Below are positions 43,605 through 51,893 of a stretch of 64,000 bases of DNA, in pieces. The stretch spans positions 372,001 through 436,000 of the forward strand of contig NZ_JBHSHD010000008.1 in the NCBI RefSeq assembly GCF_042652785.1, given 5' to 3'. Below the pieces are notes generated by a model that was not told the DNA's origin, ran no database searches, and saw nothing but the letters and a program-made list of their open reading frames with translations. The DNA comes from Dokdonella_A ginsengisoli. Lineage in GTDB: Bacteria > Pseudomonadota > Gammaproteobacteria > Xanthomonadales > Rhodanobacteraceae. Made by a program: the position numbers and the translations under genes. Position 1 is the first letter of the stretch. The number at the start of each line of letters is the position of its first letter.

Positions 43605-44630
43605 TCAGGGTTTAGGTTCCAGCTGCTCCAGCCGCCGCTTGGCGTCTTTCAGCGTGTCCCCGCTGCGGCTCGCCGCCGGTAGCGCGATGTATTCGCGCAG
43701 GGCTGCGGCCGCCGCCGCGGCGTCACCCTGGGTCTGCAACGCGATGCCGAGGCGGTACTGCGCGCCGCGCTGCGGATCGAGTTCGACGGCGCGGCGCAGG
43801 GTCGCGATCGCCGCGTCGACCTGTCCGCTCTCCAGTTCGCTGCGACCCTGGCCCAGACACAGGCTGGCGTCGTTCGGGAAACGTTCGCGGCCGCGGCGGA
43901 ACGTCTCCAGCGCCTTTGCCGCCTGTTTCGCCTGCAGTTGCCGGAAGCCCAGCCCGATGAGGGCGTCGCGGTAGCCGTCGGCGAGATCGGGGATGGTGAA
44001 GGCGTCCGGTGCCAGCAGCAGTGCGCTTGCGCGATCGAGCTGGTCGTTGTGCAAATGGATGCCCGCGCGCAGCAGCGGGCCGGCCTCCGGCCGCGCGACT
44101 TCGAACGAGGCCGTGTTGCGCTCCGCCTTGTCGCTGCCGCCGCCGACGATGCCGGGAGCCATCAGGTAGAACTGGTTGAGGTCGTCGCGTGCGGTGAAGT
44201 TGCGCGGATCGAGCTCGACCGCCTTTTCGAGTTCTTCGCGGACGCGTCCGGCGTATTTCATGCCCTTGAGCATGCCGCCGGAAGCGGCGATCGCGCCGTA
44301 GGTCTCGCCGAGCGCGAGATGGCACAGCGCCGATTGCGGAATCCGCTCGAGGCAGGGCCCGAGCGCCTCGGCGAGGCGTTCGAGCCCGGCGGCGTCCTTG
44401 GCGGTTTCCAGTCCGGCCCGCGACAGCAGCCAGTACGCCTGCTCGTCGGTGGGGTCGGCGGCGAGGCGTCGTTCGGCGAGCTGGCGCGCCTCGTCGTAGC
44501 GCTTGTCGCGCAGCAACGAATCGGCGCTGCCTTCGGCGGCGAGTGCGGCGAGGGTCGTCACGGCGAGCAGCGCGGAGCAGACGCCCCCGATCGCTGCGCC
44601 GGTTTTTCGCCAGTGCGCACGCTCATCCAT
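43605..44630 (-). CDS. Exported TPR-repeat protein
   Basis: 341 residues with an N-terminal signal or anchor (about 9-32) and several tetratricopeptide units (RRLAADPTDEQAYWLLSRAG, KAVELDPRNFTARDDLNQFY, RRAVELDPQRGAQYRLGIAL). It is a likely scaffold in the periplasm; partners are unknown. The start is the ATG of MDERAHWRKTG. It lies just downstream of lpdA, separated by a vestigial copy of the lpdA 3' end. Confidence 0.75.
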   Translation of the reverse strand: MDERAHWRKTGAAIGGVCSALLAVTTLAALAAEGSADSLLRDKRYDEARQLAERRLAADPTDEQAYWLLSRAGLETAKDAAGLERLAEALGPCLERIPQSALCHLALGETYGAIAASGGMLKGMKYAGRVREELEKAVELDPRNFTARDDLNQFYLMAPGIVGGGSDKAERNTASFEVARPEAGPLLRAGIHLHNDQLDRASALLLAPDAFTIPDLADGYRDALIGLGFRQLQAKQAAKALETFRRGRERFPNDASLCLGQGRSELESGQVDAAIATLRRAVELDPQRGAQYRLGIALQTQGDAAAAAAALREYIALPAASRSGDTLKDAKRRLEQLEPKP

Positions 44631-44632
44631 GC

Positions 44633-44710
44633 TCAGCCTTCCTTGTTCTTCGCCACGCCCAGATCGGCAGTCGCATCTTCGTAGACCTCGGCCGCCCTGC
44701 CGACCCGGTC
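44633..44710 (-). pseudogene. Vestigial second copy of the lpdA 3' end
   Basis: Directly after the lpdA stop codon, the next 78 nt read, in frame and to their own TGA, VGRAAEVYEDATADLGVAKN followed by KEG. The lpdA protein itself ends VGMAAEVYEGTITDLYVPKK followed by K. The nucleotide match is roughly three-quarters by eye. It has no start codon of its own. It is a remnant of a tandem duplication of the last ~25 codons, or of a lost E3 paralogue. Confidence 0.75.
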
Positions 44711-46555
44711 TCACTTCTTCTTCGGCACGTACAGATCCGTAATGGTGCCCTCGTACACCTCCGCCGCCATGCCGACCGATTCGCTCAGGGTCGGGTGCGG
44801 GTGAATGGTCAGGCCGATGTCGGCGGCTTCCGCGCCCATCTCGATCGCCAGCGCGGCTTCGGCGATCAGATCGCCGGCGTTCGGCGCGACGATGCCGGCG
44901 CCGATGATGCGGTGCGTGGCTTCGTCGAACAGCAGCTTGGTGAAGCCCTCGGTGCGGCCGATGCCGACCGCGCGGCCGGACGCGGCGTGCGGGAACTTGC
45001 CGACGCCGTAGTGCACGCCCTGCTTCTTCGCTTCGGTCTCGGTCAGGCCGACCCAGGCGATCTCCGGATCGGTGTAGGCCACCGACGGAATCACGCGCGC
45101 GACGAATTCGCTCTTCTGGCCGGCGGCGACTTCGGAGGCGACCTTGCCCTCGTGCGTAGCCTTGTGCGCGAGCATCGGCTGGCCGACCAGGTCGCCGATC
45201 GCGAAGATGTGCGGCACGTTGGTGCGCATCTGTTTGTCGACCGGAATGAAACCGCGCTCGGTGACGGCCACGCCGGCCTTATCGGCGCCGATCCTGCCGC
45301 CGTTCGGTGCGCGGCCGATGGCGACCAGCACGCGGTCGTAGAGCTGCGGTTCGGGCGCCTTCTCTCCCTCGAACGTCGCCTTCAGGCCTTTCTTCTCGGC
45401 CTCGATCCTGGCGACCTTCACCTTGAGGTGGATGCCGGCGTAGCGCTTGGACAGGCGCTGCTGCAGCGGCCGCACCAGGTCCGGATCGGCGCCCGGCATC
45501 AGCTGGTCCATCAGCTCGACCACGGTGACCTCGCTGCCGAGCGCGTCATAGACGCAGGCCATCTCCAGGCCGATGATGCCGCCGCCGACGACGAGCAGCT
45601 TCTTGGGGACCTCCTGCAGCAGCAGCGCGTCGGTCGAATCCATCATGCGCGGGTCGTCCCACGGGAAGCCCGGCAGCTTCACCGCCTGCGAACCGGCGGC
45701 GATGATCGCCTTCTCGAAGCGCACGAGCTTCGTGCCGTCCTTCGTCTCGACCTCGATCTCGTGCGGCGACACGAACGTGCCGCTGCCCTGCACGACGGTG
45801 ACCTTGCGCTGCTTGGACATGCCGGCCAGGCCGTTGTTCATCTGCGCGACGACCTTGTCCTTGTAGGCGCGCAGCTTGTCCAGGTCGATCTTCGGTTCGC
45901 CGAAGGCGATGCCGATGTCGGCCGAGTGCGCGGCCTCGTCGATGACGCGCGCGGCGTGCAGCAGCGCCTTCGACGGAATGCAGCCGACGTTGAGGCAGAC
46001 GCCGCCGAGCGCGGCGTAGCGCTCGATCAGCACGGTGTTCTGGCCGAGATCGGCGGCGCGGAACGCGGCCGTGTAGCCGCCGGGGCCGGAGCCGAGCACG
46101 ACGACCTGGCATTCGATGTCGGCCTTGCGGCCGGTGGCCGCGGCGGCCTGCGGGGCGGGTTCGCTCCCTCTCGCGCTTGCGGGAGATGGCTGGGGTGCGG
46201 GGGCTTTTTGTGAGGCCGTCTCACGGTTTTTCTCACCCGCCGCGCTTTGCGCAGCGGCCTCTCCCGCCTGCGGGAGAGGCGAAGGCTTTGCGCCAGAGGA
46301 AGGCGCGGCCGCGTCGGCCGCTTCGATCACCGCGACGATCCCGCCTTCCGACACCGTGTCGCCGAGCTTGACGCGCAGCTCCCTGACCACGCCGGCAGCG
46401 CTTGACGGCACTTCCATCGTTGCCTTGTCCGACTCCAGCGTGACCAGACCCTGGTCCTTGGCGACCGTGTCGCCGACCTTCACCAGCACCTCGATGACCG
46501 GCACGTCGGTGTAGTTGCCGATGTCGGGAACCTTGACTTCGATGGGGTTGGCCAT
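44711..46555 (-). CDS. lpdA: Dihydrolipoamide dehydrogenase (E3) with N-terminal lipoyl domain
   Basis: 614 residues. An N-terminal lipoyl domain (1-80, lipoyl Lys44 in ESDKATMEV) is joined by a Pro/Ala linker (about 85-140) to the flavoprotein disulfide reductase core. The FAD motif is GSGPGG (155-160), redox cysteines Cys187 and Cys192 lie in GGVCLNVGCIPSK, the NAD site is VVGGGIIGLEMACV, and the catalytic His-Glu is in HPHPTLSE. It reoxidises lipoamide on PDH E2 using NAD+. Linker residues 90-131 are encoded by a REP-like repeat. aceF lies 2.4 kb upstream on the same strand, with other genes between. Confidence 0.96.
   Translation of the reverse strand: MANPIEVKVPDIGNYTDVPVIEVLVKVGDTVAKDQGLVTLESDKATMEVPSSAAGVVRELRVKLGDTVSEGGIVAVIEAADAAAPSSGAKPSPLPQAGEAAAQSAAGEKNRETASQKAPAPQPSPASARGSEPAPQAAAATGRKADIECQVVVLGSGPGGYTAAFRAADLGQNTVLIERYAALGGVCLNVGCIPSKALLHAARVIDEAAHSADIGIAFGEPKIDLDKLRAYKDKVVAQMNNGLAGMSKQRKVTVVQGSGTFVSPHEIEVETKDGTKLVRFEKAIIAAGSQAVKLPGFPWDDPRMMDSTDALLLQEVPKKLLVVGGGIIGLEMACVYDALGSEVTVVELMDQLMPGADPDLVRPLQQRLSKRYAGIHLKVKVARIEAEKKGLKATFEGEKAPEPQLYDRVLVAIGRAPNGGRIGADKAGVAVTERGFIPVDKQMRTNVPHIFAIGDLVGQPMLAHKATHEGKVASEVAAGQKSEFVARVIPSVAYTDPEIAWVGLTETEAKKQGVHYGVGKFPHAASGRAVGIGRTEGFTKLLFDEATHRIIGAGIVAPNAGDLIAEAALAIEMGAEAADIGLTIHPHPTLSESVGMAAEVYEGTITDLYVPKKK
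46164..46286. repeat. REP-like palindrome pair inside the lpdA linker
   Basis: Two facing palindromes, CCTCTCGCGC-tt-GCGGGAGATGG with GGGGTGCGGG, and CTCACCCGCCGC...CCTCTCCCGC-ct-GCGGGAGAGG, match the dispersed repeat family. They encode linker residues about 90-131 (SPLPQAGEA ... PQPSPASARG). The first palindrome carries mismatches, suggesting drift under coding constraint. Confidence 0.9.
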
Positions 46556-46627
46556 GGTGCGCGCCGTCGCTGGAGGGAGCCTGGGATTCTACCGGCGCCG
46601 GTACGCAAATCGCGAGGAAGGCACCCG

Positions 46628-46659
46628 TGCGTTCGCGCTTGCGCCGCGGCGCGAACGCA
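46628..46659. promoter_or_regulatory. 11-bp inverted repeat between divergent lpdA and delta-60 genes
   Basis: TGCGTTCGCGC (46628-46638) and GCGCGAACGCA (46649-46659) form a perfect inverted repeat in the 222-bp divergent region. No T run follows on either strand, so it is not a terminator. It may be an operator; no regulator can be named. Confidence 0.4.
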
Positions 46660-46777
46660 AATGATCCCTGCCGGACCCGTATTGCGTACGTGAGGACGGA
46701 CTCCCCCGCCGCAGCTCGCGCCGGGCGGCCGATTTTCCGCTCCGCCTCGCGCGGACACCCATTCCGGAGATGCTCGT

Positions 46778-48187
46778 ATGTTTCGTGGCTGCAAACCCCT
46801 GACCTTCACCGTCGCCGCGGCAGTGGCCGGCCTCGCCGCCGGCACGGCAAACGCCGAAGCGCCGCTCGACGGCGCACTCGACTCCACGTTCGCAGACAAC
46901 GGTTCGGCGACCATTCCGTTCGATCTGTTGCCCACTGGGCCGATCGACACGGCTCTCGACACCGTCGTCGACAGCTTCGGCCGCGTCTACCTGGTCGGCA
47001 CGGTATTCACCGCCAGCGGCAGTCGCATCGGCATCATGCGGTTGAGAAAGGATGGAACGCCCGATACCACCTATGGTTTGGACGGCAACGGCAAGGTCAC
47101 CGGCCCGGATGGCACTGGCTTCGATCTGAGCGGAGTCAGCGCCGCCCTCGATGCCGACAACAATCTGCTCGTCGGCGGCACGCGGTCGATCGGCGGCAAC
47201 TACGATTTCGCCGTTTGCAAGTTCACCCTCGGCGGCACCGCGACGACGTTTCCGAACGGCCTCCATTGCGTCGCGGTCGCATTCGACCTCGGCGGCGACA
47301 ACAAGGACACCTTGCGTGACATCGCCGTGCAGCCGAACGGCAAGATCGTGATGGTCGGCAGCGCGTCCACGGGTCAAGGCAAGACCGCGGGTGCCGTCGC
47401 GCGCCTCGACGCCGAGGGGAACATCGACGACGACGCTGCCACCGGCTTCAATGTCTCCGGCAAAATGACCGTCCTGCCGCCGGGAATGAAGGCGATCGAC
47501 TTCAACGCGGTGGCGCTGATGGCTAACGGCCGCATCGCCGTTGTCGGCGACTCGACCCTCAACGATGCCACGGACAGCGACCTCGTGTACGCGCGTATCG
47601 ATTCCGACGGTTTGGGGCAGAGTCTGGCGACCAGCGCTCCGTTCGGAGCGACGCGTAACCAGACGCTCAACGAACTCATCGTGCTGCCTCCGCCTCCCGG
47701 TCCGCTGCTGCTCGAACAGAGCGTCATCGCCGTCGGCGCGTACGAGACCGGCATCGGCTCCGGTACCTACAATGGCCTGGTCGTACAGTTCGACGGCAAC
47801 GGCGAGCCGGCGAGCAGTTTCAACGGCAGCGGGTATGTTTCAGACGTCGAGGGTGAAAACCTCGTGTTCAGCGATCTCGTACGCGAGCCGAGCGGCAAGA
47901 TCCTCGTCGTCGGAACCATGAAGCCTAGTGTCTCCGAACCGACGCGCTACTACGTCACGCGCTTCACGCCGGACGGTGAGCGCGACGCCGAAGGATTCGG
48001 TGCGCCGGCCGGCTGGTCCAGCTACAGTCTCGTCACCAGCCTCAACGATGTCGGAAACGGGATCGCGCTGCAGGACAATCGCATCATCATCGCCGGCGCC
48101 TCGCTGACTTCGGCCAACCCGCCAAACCTCGACTTCTCCGTCATCGGACTGGCGCGCGACCAGATCTTCGCCGACGGCGTCGACTGA
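46778..48187 (+). CDS. Secreted delta-60 repeat propeller protein with F-A-D-G-V-D C-terminus
   Basis: 469 residues with a signal peptide (about 1-30) and repeated blades such as LDSTFADNGSATIPFD, DIAVQPNGKIVMVGSAS, LMANGRIAVVGDS and EPSGKILVVGTM, which are typical of delta-60 repeats. It ends LARDQIFADGVD, a variant of the shared tag. It is transcribed against the PDH genes that flank it, and its codon use is less GC-extreme than that of its neighbours, so it may have been inserted between lpdA and aceF. Confidence 0.85.
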   Translation: MFRGCKPLTFTVAAAVAGLAAGTANAEAPLDGALDSTFADNGSATIPFDLLPTGPIDTALDTVVDSFGRVYLVGTVFTASGSRIGIMRLRKDGTPDTTYGLDGNGKVTGPDGTGFDLSGVSAALDADNNLLVGGTRSIGGNYDFAVCKFTLGGTATTFPNGLHCVAVAFDLGGDNKDTLRDIAVQPNGKIVMVGSASTGQGKTAGAVARLDAEGNIDDDAATGFNVSGKMTVLPPGMKAIDFNAVALMANGRIAVVGDSTLNDATDSDLVYARIDSDGLGQSLATSAPFGATRNQTLNELIVLPPPPGPLLLEQSVIAVGAYETGIGSGTYNGLVVQFDGNGEPASSFNGSGYVSDVEGENLVFSDLVREPSGKILVVGTMKPSVSEPTRYYVTRFTPDGERDAEGFGAPAGWSSYSLVTSLNDVGNGIALQDNRIIIAGASLTSANPPNLDFSVIGLARDQIFADGVD

Positions 48188-48283
48188 GACGCGCCGCGGC
48201 AGGATTCCCGCTTCACGGACGAACGGAAACGGGATCGGGCACGCCAGTGCTCGGTCCCGCCGTCGCTTCCGCGCCGAACCCGC

Positions 48284-48979
48284 TCAGGCGGCGGCGAGCG
48301 CCCAGTCCGCCGCGTGTTCGGCGTGGATGACGGTGGTGTCGAACAAGGGCACGGCGCTGTCGTCGGCGCCGACCAGCAGGCCGATCTCGGTGCAGCCGAG
48401 GATCACCGCTTCGGCACCGGCGGCGACCAGGTCGGCGATCACCGCGCGATACGCGTCGCGCGATTGCGGCAGGCAGCGGCCCTGGCACAGCTCGTCGTAG
48501 ATCACACGGTGCACGAGCGCGCGCTGCGCCTCGTCGGGCACCAGCACTTCCAGTCCGTGCTGCGCGAGACGGCCGCGGTAGAAATCCTGCTCCATCGTGA
48601 AGCGCGTGCCGAGCAGGCCGACCCTGGCCAGACCGGCGGCGCGGATGCGCGCCGCGGTGGCGTCGGCGATGTGCAGCACCGGAATCTCCAGACCCGGCTC
48701 GATCTGCGGCAGCACGCGATGCATCGTGTTCGTGCAGATCACCAGCGCCTGTGCGCCGGCGCGCTGCAGGGCCTGTGAGGCGGCGGCCAGCATCCGCCCC
48801 GCCGCATCCCAGTCGCCGCGATGCTGCAGGGCCTCGACCGCGGCGAAATCCACGCTGTAGAGCAGCAGCTCGGCCGAATGCAGGCCGCCGAGCCGCTCGC
48901 GCACGCGCTCGTTGATGCGGCGGTAGTAGGGAAGCGTCGATTCCCAGCTCATGCCGCCGAGCAGGCCGAGGAGGCGCAC
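48284..48979 (-). CDS. Aspartate/glutamate racemase family protein (YgeA-like)
   Basis: 231 residues of the PLP-independent amino-acid racemase fold. The two catalytic cysteines are in ICTNTMH and LGCTEIGLL, and GLLGGMSWESTLPYYRRIN is the family N-terminus. E. coli YgeA has broad amino-acid racemase activity; the substrate is not deducible here. A GTG start overlaps the aceF TAG stop by one base, so it is translated from the aceF transcript. Confidence 0.9.
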   Translation of the reverse strand: MRLLGLLGGMSWESTLPYYRRINERVRERLGGLHSAELLLYSVDFAAVEALQHRGDWDAAGRMLAAASQALQRAGAQALVICTNTMHRVLPQIEPGLEIPVLHIADATAARIRAAGLARVGLLGTRFTMEQDFYRGRLAQHGLEVLVPDEAQRALVHRVIYDELCQGRCLPQSRDAYRAVIADLVAAGAEAVILGCTEIGLLVGADDSAVPLFDTTVIHAEHAADWALAAA

Positions 48980-50388
48980 TACAGCAGCACGCGCCTCATG
49001 TCGGCCAGCACCTGGCCCAGGTAGGCGGCGAAACGCGCCGCCGAGGCGCCGTCGATGACGCGGTGGTCGTAGCTCAGGCTCAGGGGCAGGATCAGCCGCG
49101 GCTGGAACGCCTTGCCGTCCCAGACCGGCTTGGTCGCGGACTTGGACACGCCCAGGATCGCCACTTCCGGCGCGTTGACGATCGGCGTGAACGCGGTGCC
49201 GCCGATGCCGCCGAGGCTGGAGATCGAGAAGCAGCCGCCGGACATGTCGGCCGGGCCGAGCTTGCCTTCGCGTGCCTTCTTCGCCAGCTCGCCGGTTTCC
49301 TGCGCGATCTCGATCACGCCCTTCCGGTCGGCATCGCGCAGCACCGGCACGACCAGGCCGTTGGGCGTGTCGGCGGCGAAGCCGATGTGGAAGTACTTCT
49401 TCAGGATCAGGTTCTCGCCGCCGGCGTCGAGCGAGGCGTTGAACTCCGGATACTTCTTCAGCGCGGCGACCACCGCCTTGATCAGGAACGCGAGCATGGT
49501 CAGCTTGATGCCGGACTTCTCGTTTTCCTTGTTGAGCTGCACGCGCAGCGCTTCCAGCTCGGTGACGTCGGCGTCGTCGTGCTGCGTCACGTGCGGGATC
49601 ATGACCCAGTTGCGCGCGAGGTTGGCGCCGGAGATCTTCTTGATCTTCGACAGCGGCTTGCTTTCGACCTCGCCGAACTTGGCGAAGTCCACGTTCGGCC
49701 ACGGCAGCAGATTCAGGCCGCCGCCGACCGCGCCGCCCGTCGCCGCACGCGGCGCGGCGCCGCCGGCCAAGGCCGCCTTGACGAAGTTCTGCACGTCCTG
49801 CTTGGTGATGCGGCCCTTGCGCTCGCTGCCCTTGACCGCGCCCAGGTCCACGCCGAGCTCGCGCGCGAACAGGCGCACGACCGGGCTCGCGTACGGCACC
49901 TTGTCCGGCATCACCGTGCTGGCGTCGAACGGCACCGGCGGCGTGCGCGGACCGGCGGCTTCCGGGTCGAGACCCGGGCGCGCGTCGGCGATCGCCGGGG
50001 CGAGTGCGGATGCGGCTTCGCCCCCTCTCCCGCTTGCGGGAGAGGGCTGGGGTGAGGGTTCTTTGGACGAGGCCGTCTCGGCCTTGCCCTCACCCGCCGT
50101 GCTGCGCGCGGCGACCTCTCCCGCAGGCGGGAGAGGTGAAGGCGAAGCGCCCGCCGCCTCGACCAGCGCGACCACCGCGCCTTCCGACACCTCGTCGCCG
50201 ACCTTGACCCGGATTTCCTTCACCACGCCGTCGAACGGCGCGGGCACTTCCATCGTCGCCTTGTCCGACTCGAGCGTGACCAGGCCCTGGTCCTTGGTGA
50301 CCGCGTCGCCGGCTTTGACCAGCACCTCGATGACGGGGACATTCGTGTAGTTGCCGATGTCCGGCACCTTTGCTTCCAGGACGGCCAT
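48979..50388 (-). CDS. aceF: Pyruvate dehydrogenase dihydrolipoamide acetyltransferase (E2)
   Basis: 469 residues: one lipoyl domain (1-80, lipoyl Lys43 in ESDKATMEV), a Pro/Ala linker (about 80-150), a peripheral-subunit-binding domain (about 160-200; SPVVRLFARELGVDLGAVKG) and the catalytic acetyltransferase core (about 240-469) with the active-site motif SYDHRVIDGA. Linker residues 83-123 are encoded by a REP-like repeat. The ATG follows TCGGAGCGA. The gene for E1 (aceE) is not next to it. The first 50 residues are nearly the same as those of LpdA. Confidence 0.96.
   Translation of the reverse strand: MAVLEAKVPDIGNYTNVPVIEVLVKAGDAVTKDQGLVTLESDKATMEVPAPFDGVVKEIRVKVGDEVSEGAVVALVEAAGASPSPLPPAGEVAARSTAGEGKAETASSKEPSPQPSPASGRGGEAASALAPAIADARPGLDPEAAGPRTPPVPFDASTVMPDKVPYASPVVRLFARELGVDLGAVKGSERKGRITKQDVQNFVKAALAGGAAPRAATGGAVGGGLNLLPWPNVDFAKFGEVESKPLSKIKKISGANLARNWVMIPHVTQHDDADVTELEALRVQLNKENEKSGIKLTMLAFLIKAVVAALKKYPEFNASLDAGGENLILKKYFHIGFAADTPNGLVVPVLRDADRKGVIEIAQETGELAKKAREGKLGPADMSGGCFSISSLGGIGGTAFTPIVNAPEVAILGVSKSATKPVWDGKAFQPRLILPLSLSYDHRVIDGASAARFAAYLGQVLADMRRVLL
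50021..50140. repeat. REP-like palindrome pair inside the aceF linker
   Basis: CCCTCTCCCGC-tt-GCGGGAGAGGG with GGGGTGAGGG faces CCCTCACCCGCCG...CCTCTCCCGC-ag-GCGGGAGAGG. The spacer contains GAGGCCGTCTC, which also occurs between the arms of the copy in lpdA. It encodes residues about 83-123 (SPLPPAGEV ... PQPSPASGRGG). Confidence 0.93.
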
Positions 50389-50990
50389 GCTCGCTCCGAA
50401 TCGAAATCGCACTGCGGAACGGCAAGTTTCGCTGATTTGAGGCGTCGGCGTCATTTCGGGCCGGCCGGACGGCCCCGGGGCGGCCATCCGGCGGCACGCG
50501 ATGCGCCGCCGCCGTCGTCGACGGGCGATCGCGACCGGCACCGGGATCGTTCCGTCGAGGATCGTCCCGTCCGCGATCCTCTCCTTGAGGATCGCGTCGA
50601 GCGAATCGACGCCCGCGCATGCTCACGTGCGCTCACATTTCCTCACCGACGTGAAACCGATCGATGCGTCGATGCGTCTTCGTTCGATCGTGCGCGTCAC
50701 GCCGGCGACGCGGAGAAATGTGCGCGGCATCACATCCACGCGGCATTCGTTCGGCGCGCACATTGGGATTTCTATCCTTTGAAAATTTGGCGCACAAGTT
50801 GCTTGTTCATGACGTGCCGCGACGAGGGCCGAGGAACGATTTCGCGCAGCACCGCGCTCATGGCGATTCGACCCTTCCGGACGACGCGTGTGCAGCCGGA
50901 CGAGACGACTGGCCATCGCGTCAGATGCGAACAATTTCGGCAGTTGTTGACGGTGAAGCGCCACCATCGTCGACAGGGAGAGGAATCAGG
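50389..50990. other. 602-bp gene-free region between aceF and the GTPase operon
   Basis: No frame here has coding character. It holds a perfect 9-bp inverted repeat, GCGATCCTC-tcctt-GAGGATCGC (50573-50595), and a relatively AT-rich block around 50750-50810 (ttgaaaatttggcgcacaag) that may hold the promoter for the rightward operon. The aceF ribosome site is at its left edge. The hairpin has no T tract. Confidence 0.5.
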
Positions 50991-51893
50991 ATGTCCACAC
51001 TGCATCTGTGCGACGTAGGTCTCACTCCGGACGCCTCGCACGCTCTGCACTCGATGCTGAAGATCCTCGAAGGCCGCGCGACGGCGTCGTGGAAACCGGC
51101 GCCGATCGAGACCGCCGACGTGCTCATCGCGCGCTCGGGCAGCCACCCCGAACTGATCGCCGAATGGAACAAACGCGGCCGTCCGATCGTGCTCGTCGCC
51201 GACGAATGCGGCGACTCGCCGTGCACGCCGTTCGTGCTGCGCCATCCGCTGCGCGTGATGCCGCTGCTGTCGGTGCTGGACGCGATCGCCGAGCATCTGC
51301 GTCCGCCGTCGTCTCCGGCGCACGAGACGAAGACGGGCTGGCTCGCCGCGGAATCGCTGCGCTCGCTCGCCGGCAACGGCTGGCACGTCGCGCATACGTC
51401 CAGCGGCGGCGACGTCTGGGTTCGCGACGGCCACGCCTACGCGGCGACCGCCACGCTCGACCGGCTGCGCGGCGGCACCTTGCGCGTGGACCGTTTCGGC
51501 GCCGCGGTGGCAGCGCCTCCGCCCGGACTGGCGCACCTGCCGCTGCGCGAGTTCGGCTGGTTCGTCGGCCTGCACGGGCCGGCCGACCTCGCTCCGTGGC
51601 TCGCGCGCGAGGCGACCTATTCGCTGCGCCGCTGGCCGGACTTCGGCCGCCTCGGCGGCAGCGCGCATCTGATCGAACTGTCCGCGCTGGTCGCGGCGCA
51701 GCCGCGAACGCCGGCCGCGCTGGCCGAGACGTCCGGCCGCGGCGCGGACGTCGTGCACCGCTTCCTCGCCGCCAGCTCGCTCGCCGGACTGCTGGTCGTG
51801 CGCGAACCCGCCGCGTTGCCGCCGGCGCCGCGGCGCAGCGCATGGATGCGCCTGGTCGGCGACCTGCGCCGCCATCTGGGGCTGCCCGCGTGA
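50991..51893 (+). CDS. First protein of a GTPase/Roadblock operon: pseudo-receiver-like and winged-helix regions
   Basis: 300 residues, soluble. The N-terminal ~100 residues look like a Rossmann/pseudo-receiver fold (ADVLIARSGSHPELIAEWNK, GRPIVLVADECG, LRVMPLLSVLDAIAEHL). The C-terminal part (about 220-285; HLIELSALVAAQPRTPAALA, VHRFLAASSLAGLLVVRE) has a winged-helix pattern reminiscent of the DUF742 protein of conservons. No family is firmly recognised. A good ribosome site (GAGAGGAATCAGG) precedes the ATG, and the stop overlaps the GTPase start. Confidence 0.65.
   Translation: MSTLHLCDVGLTPDASHALHSMLKILEGRATASWKPAPIETADVLIARSGSHPELIAEWNKRGRPIVLVADECGDSPCTPFVLRHPLRVMPLLSVLDAIAEHLRPPSSPAHETKTGWLAAESLRSLAGNGWHVAHTSSGGDVWVRDGHAYAATATLDRLRGGTLRVDRFGAAVAAPPPGLAHLPLREFGWFVGLHGPADLAPWLAREATYSLRRWPDFGRLGGSAHLIELSALVAAQPRTPAALAETSGRGADVVHRFLAASSLAGLLVVREPAALPPAPRRSAWMRLVGDLRRHLGLPA

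Noticed and set aside
50623..50967. A 114-codon leftward frame in the aceF-GTPase intergenic region
   Set aside because: No ribosome site, signal or domain pattern; the composition resembles random translation of GC-rich DNA.
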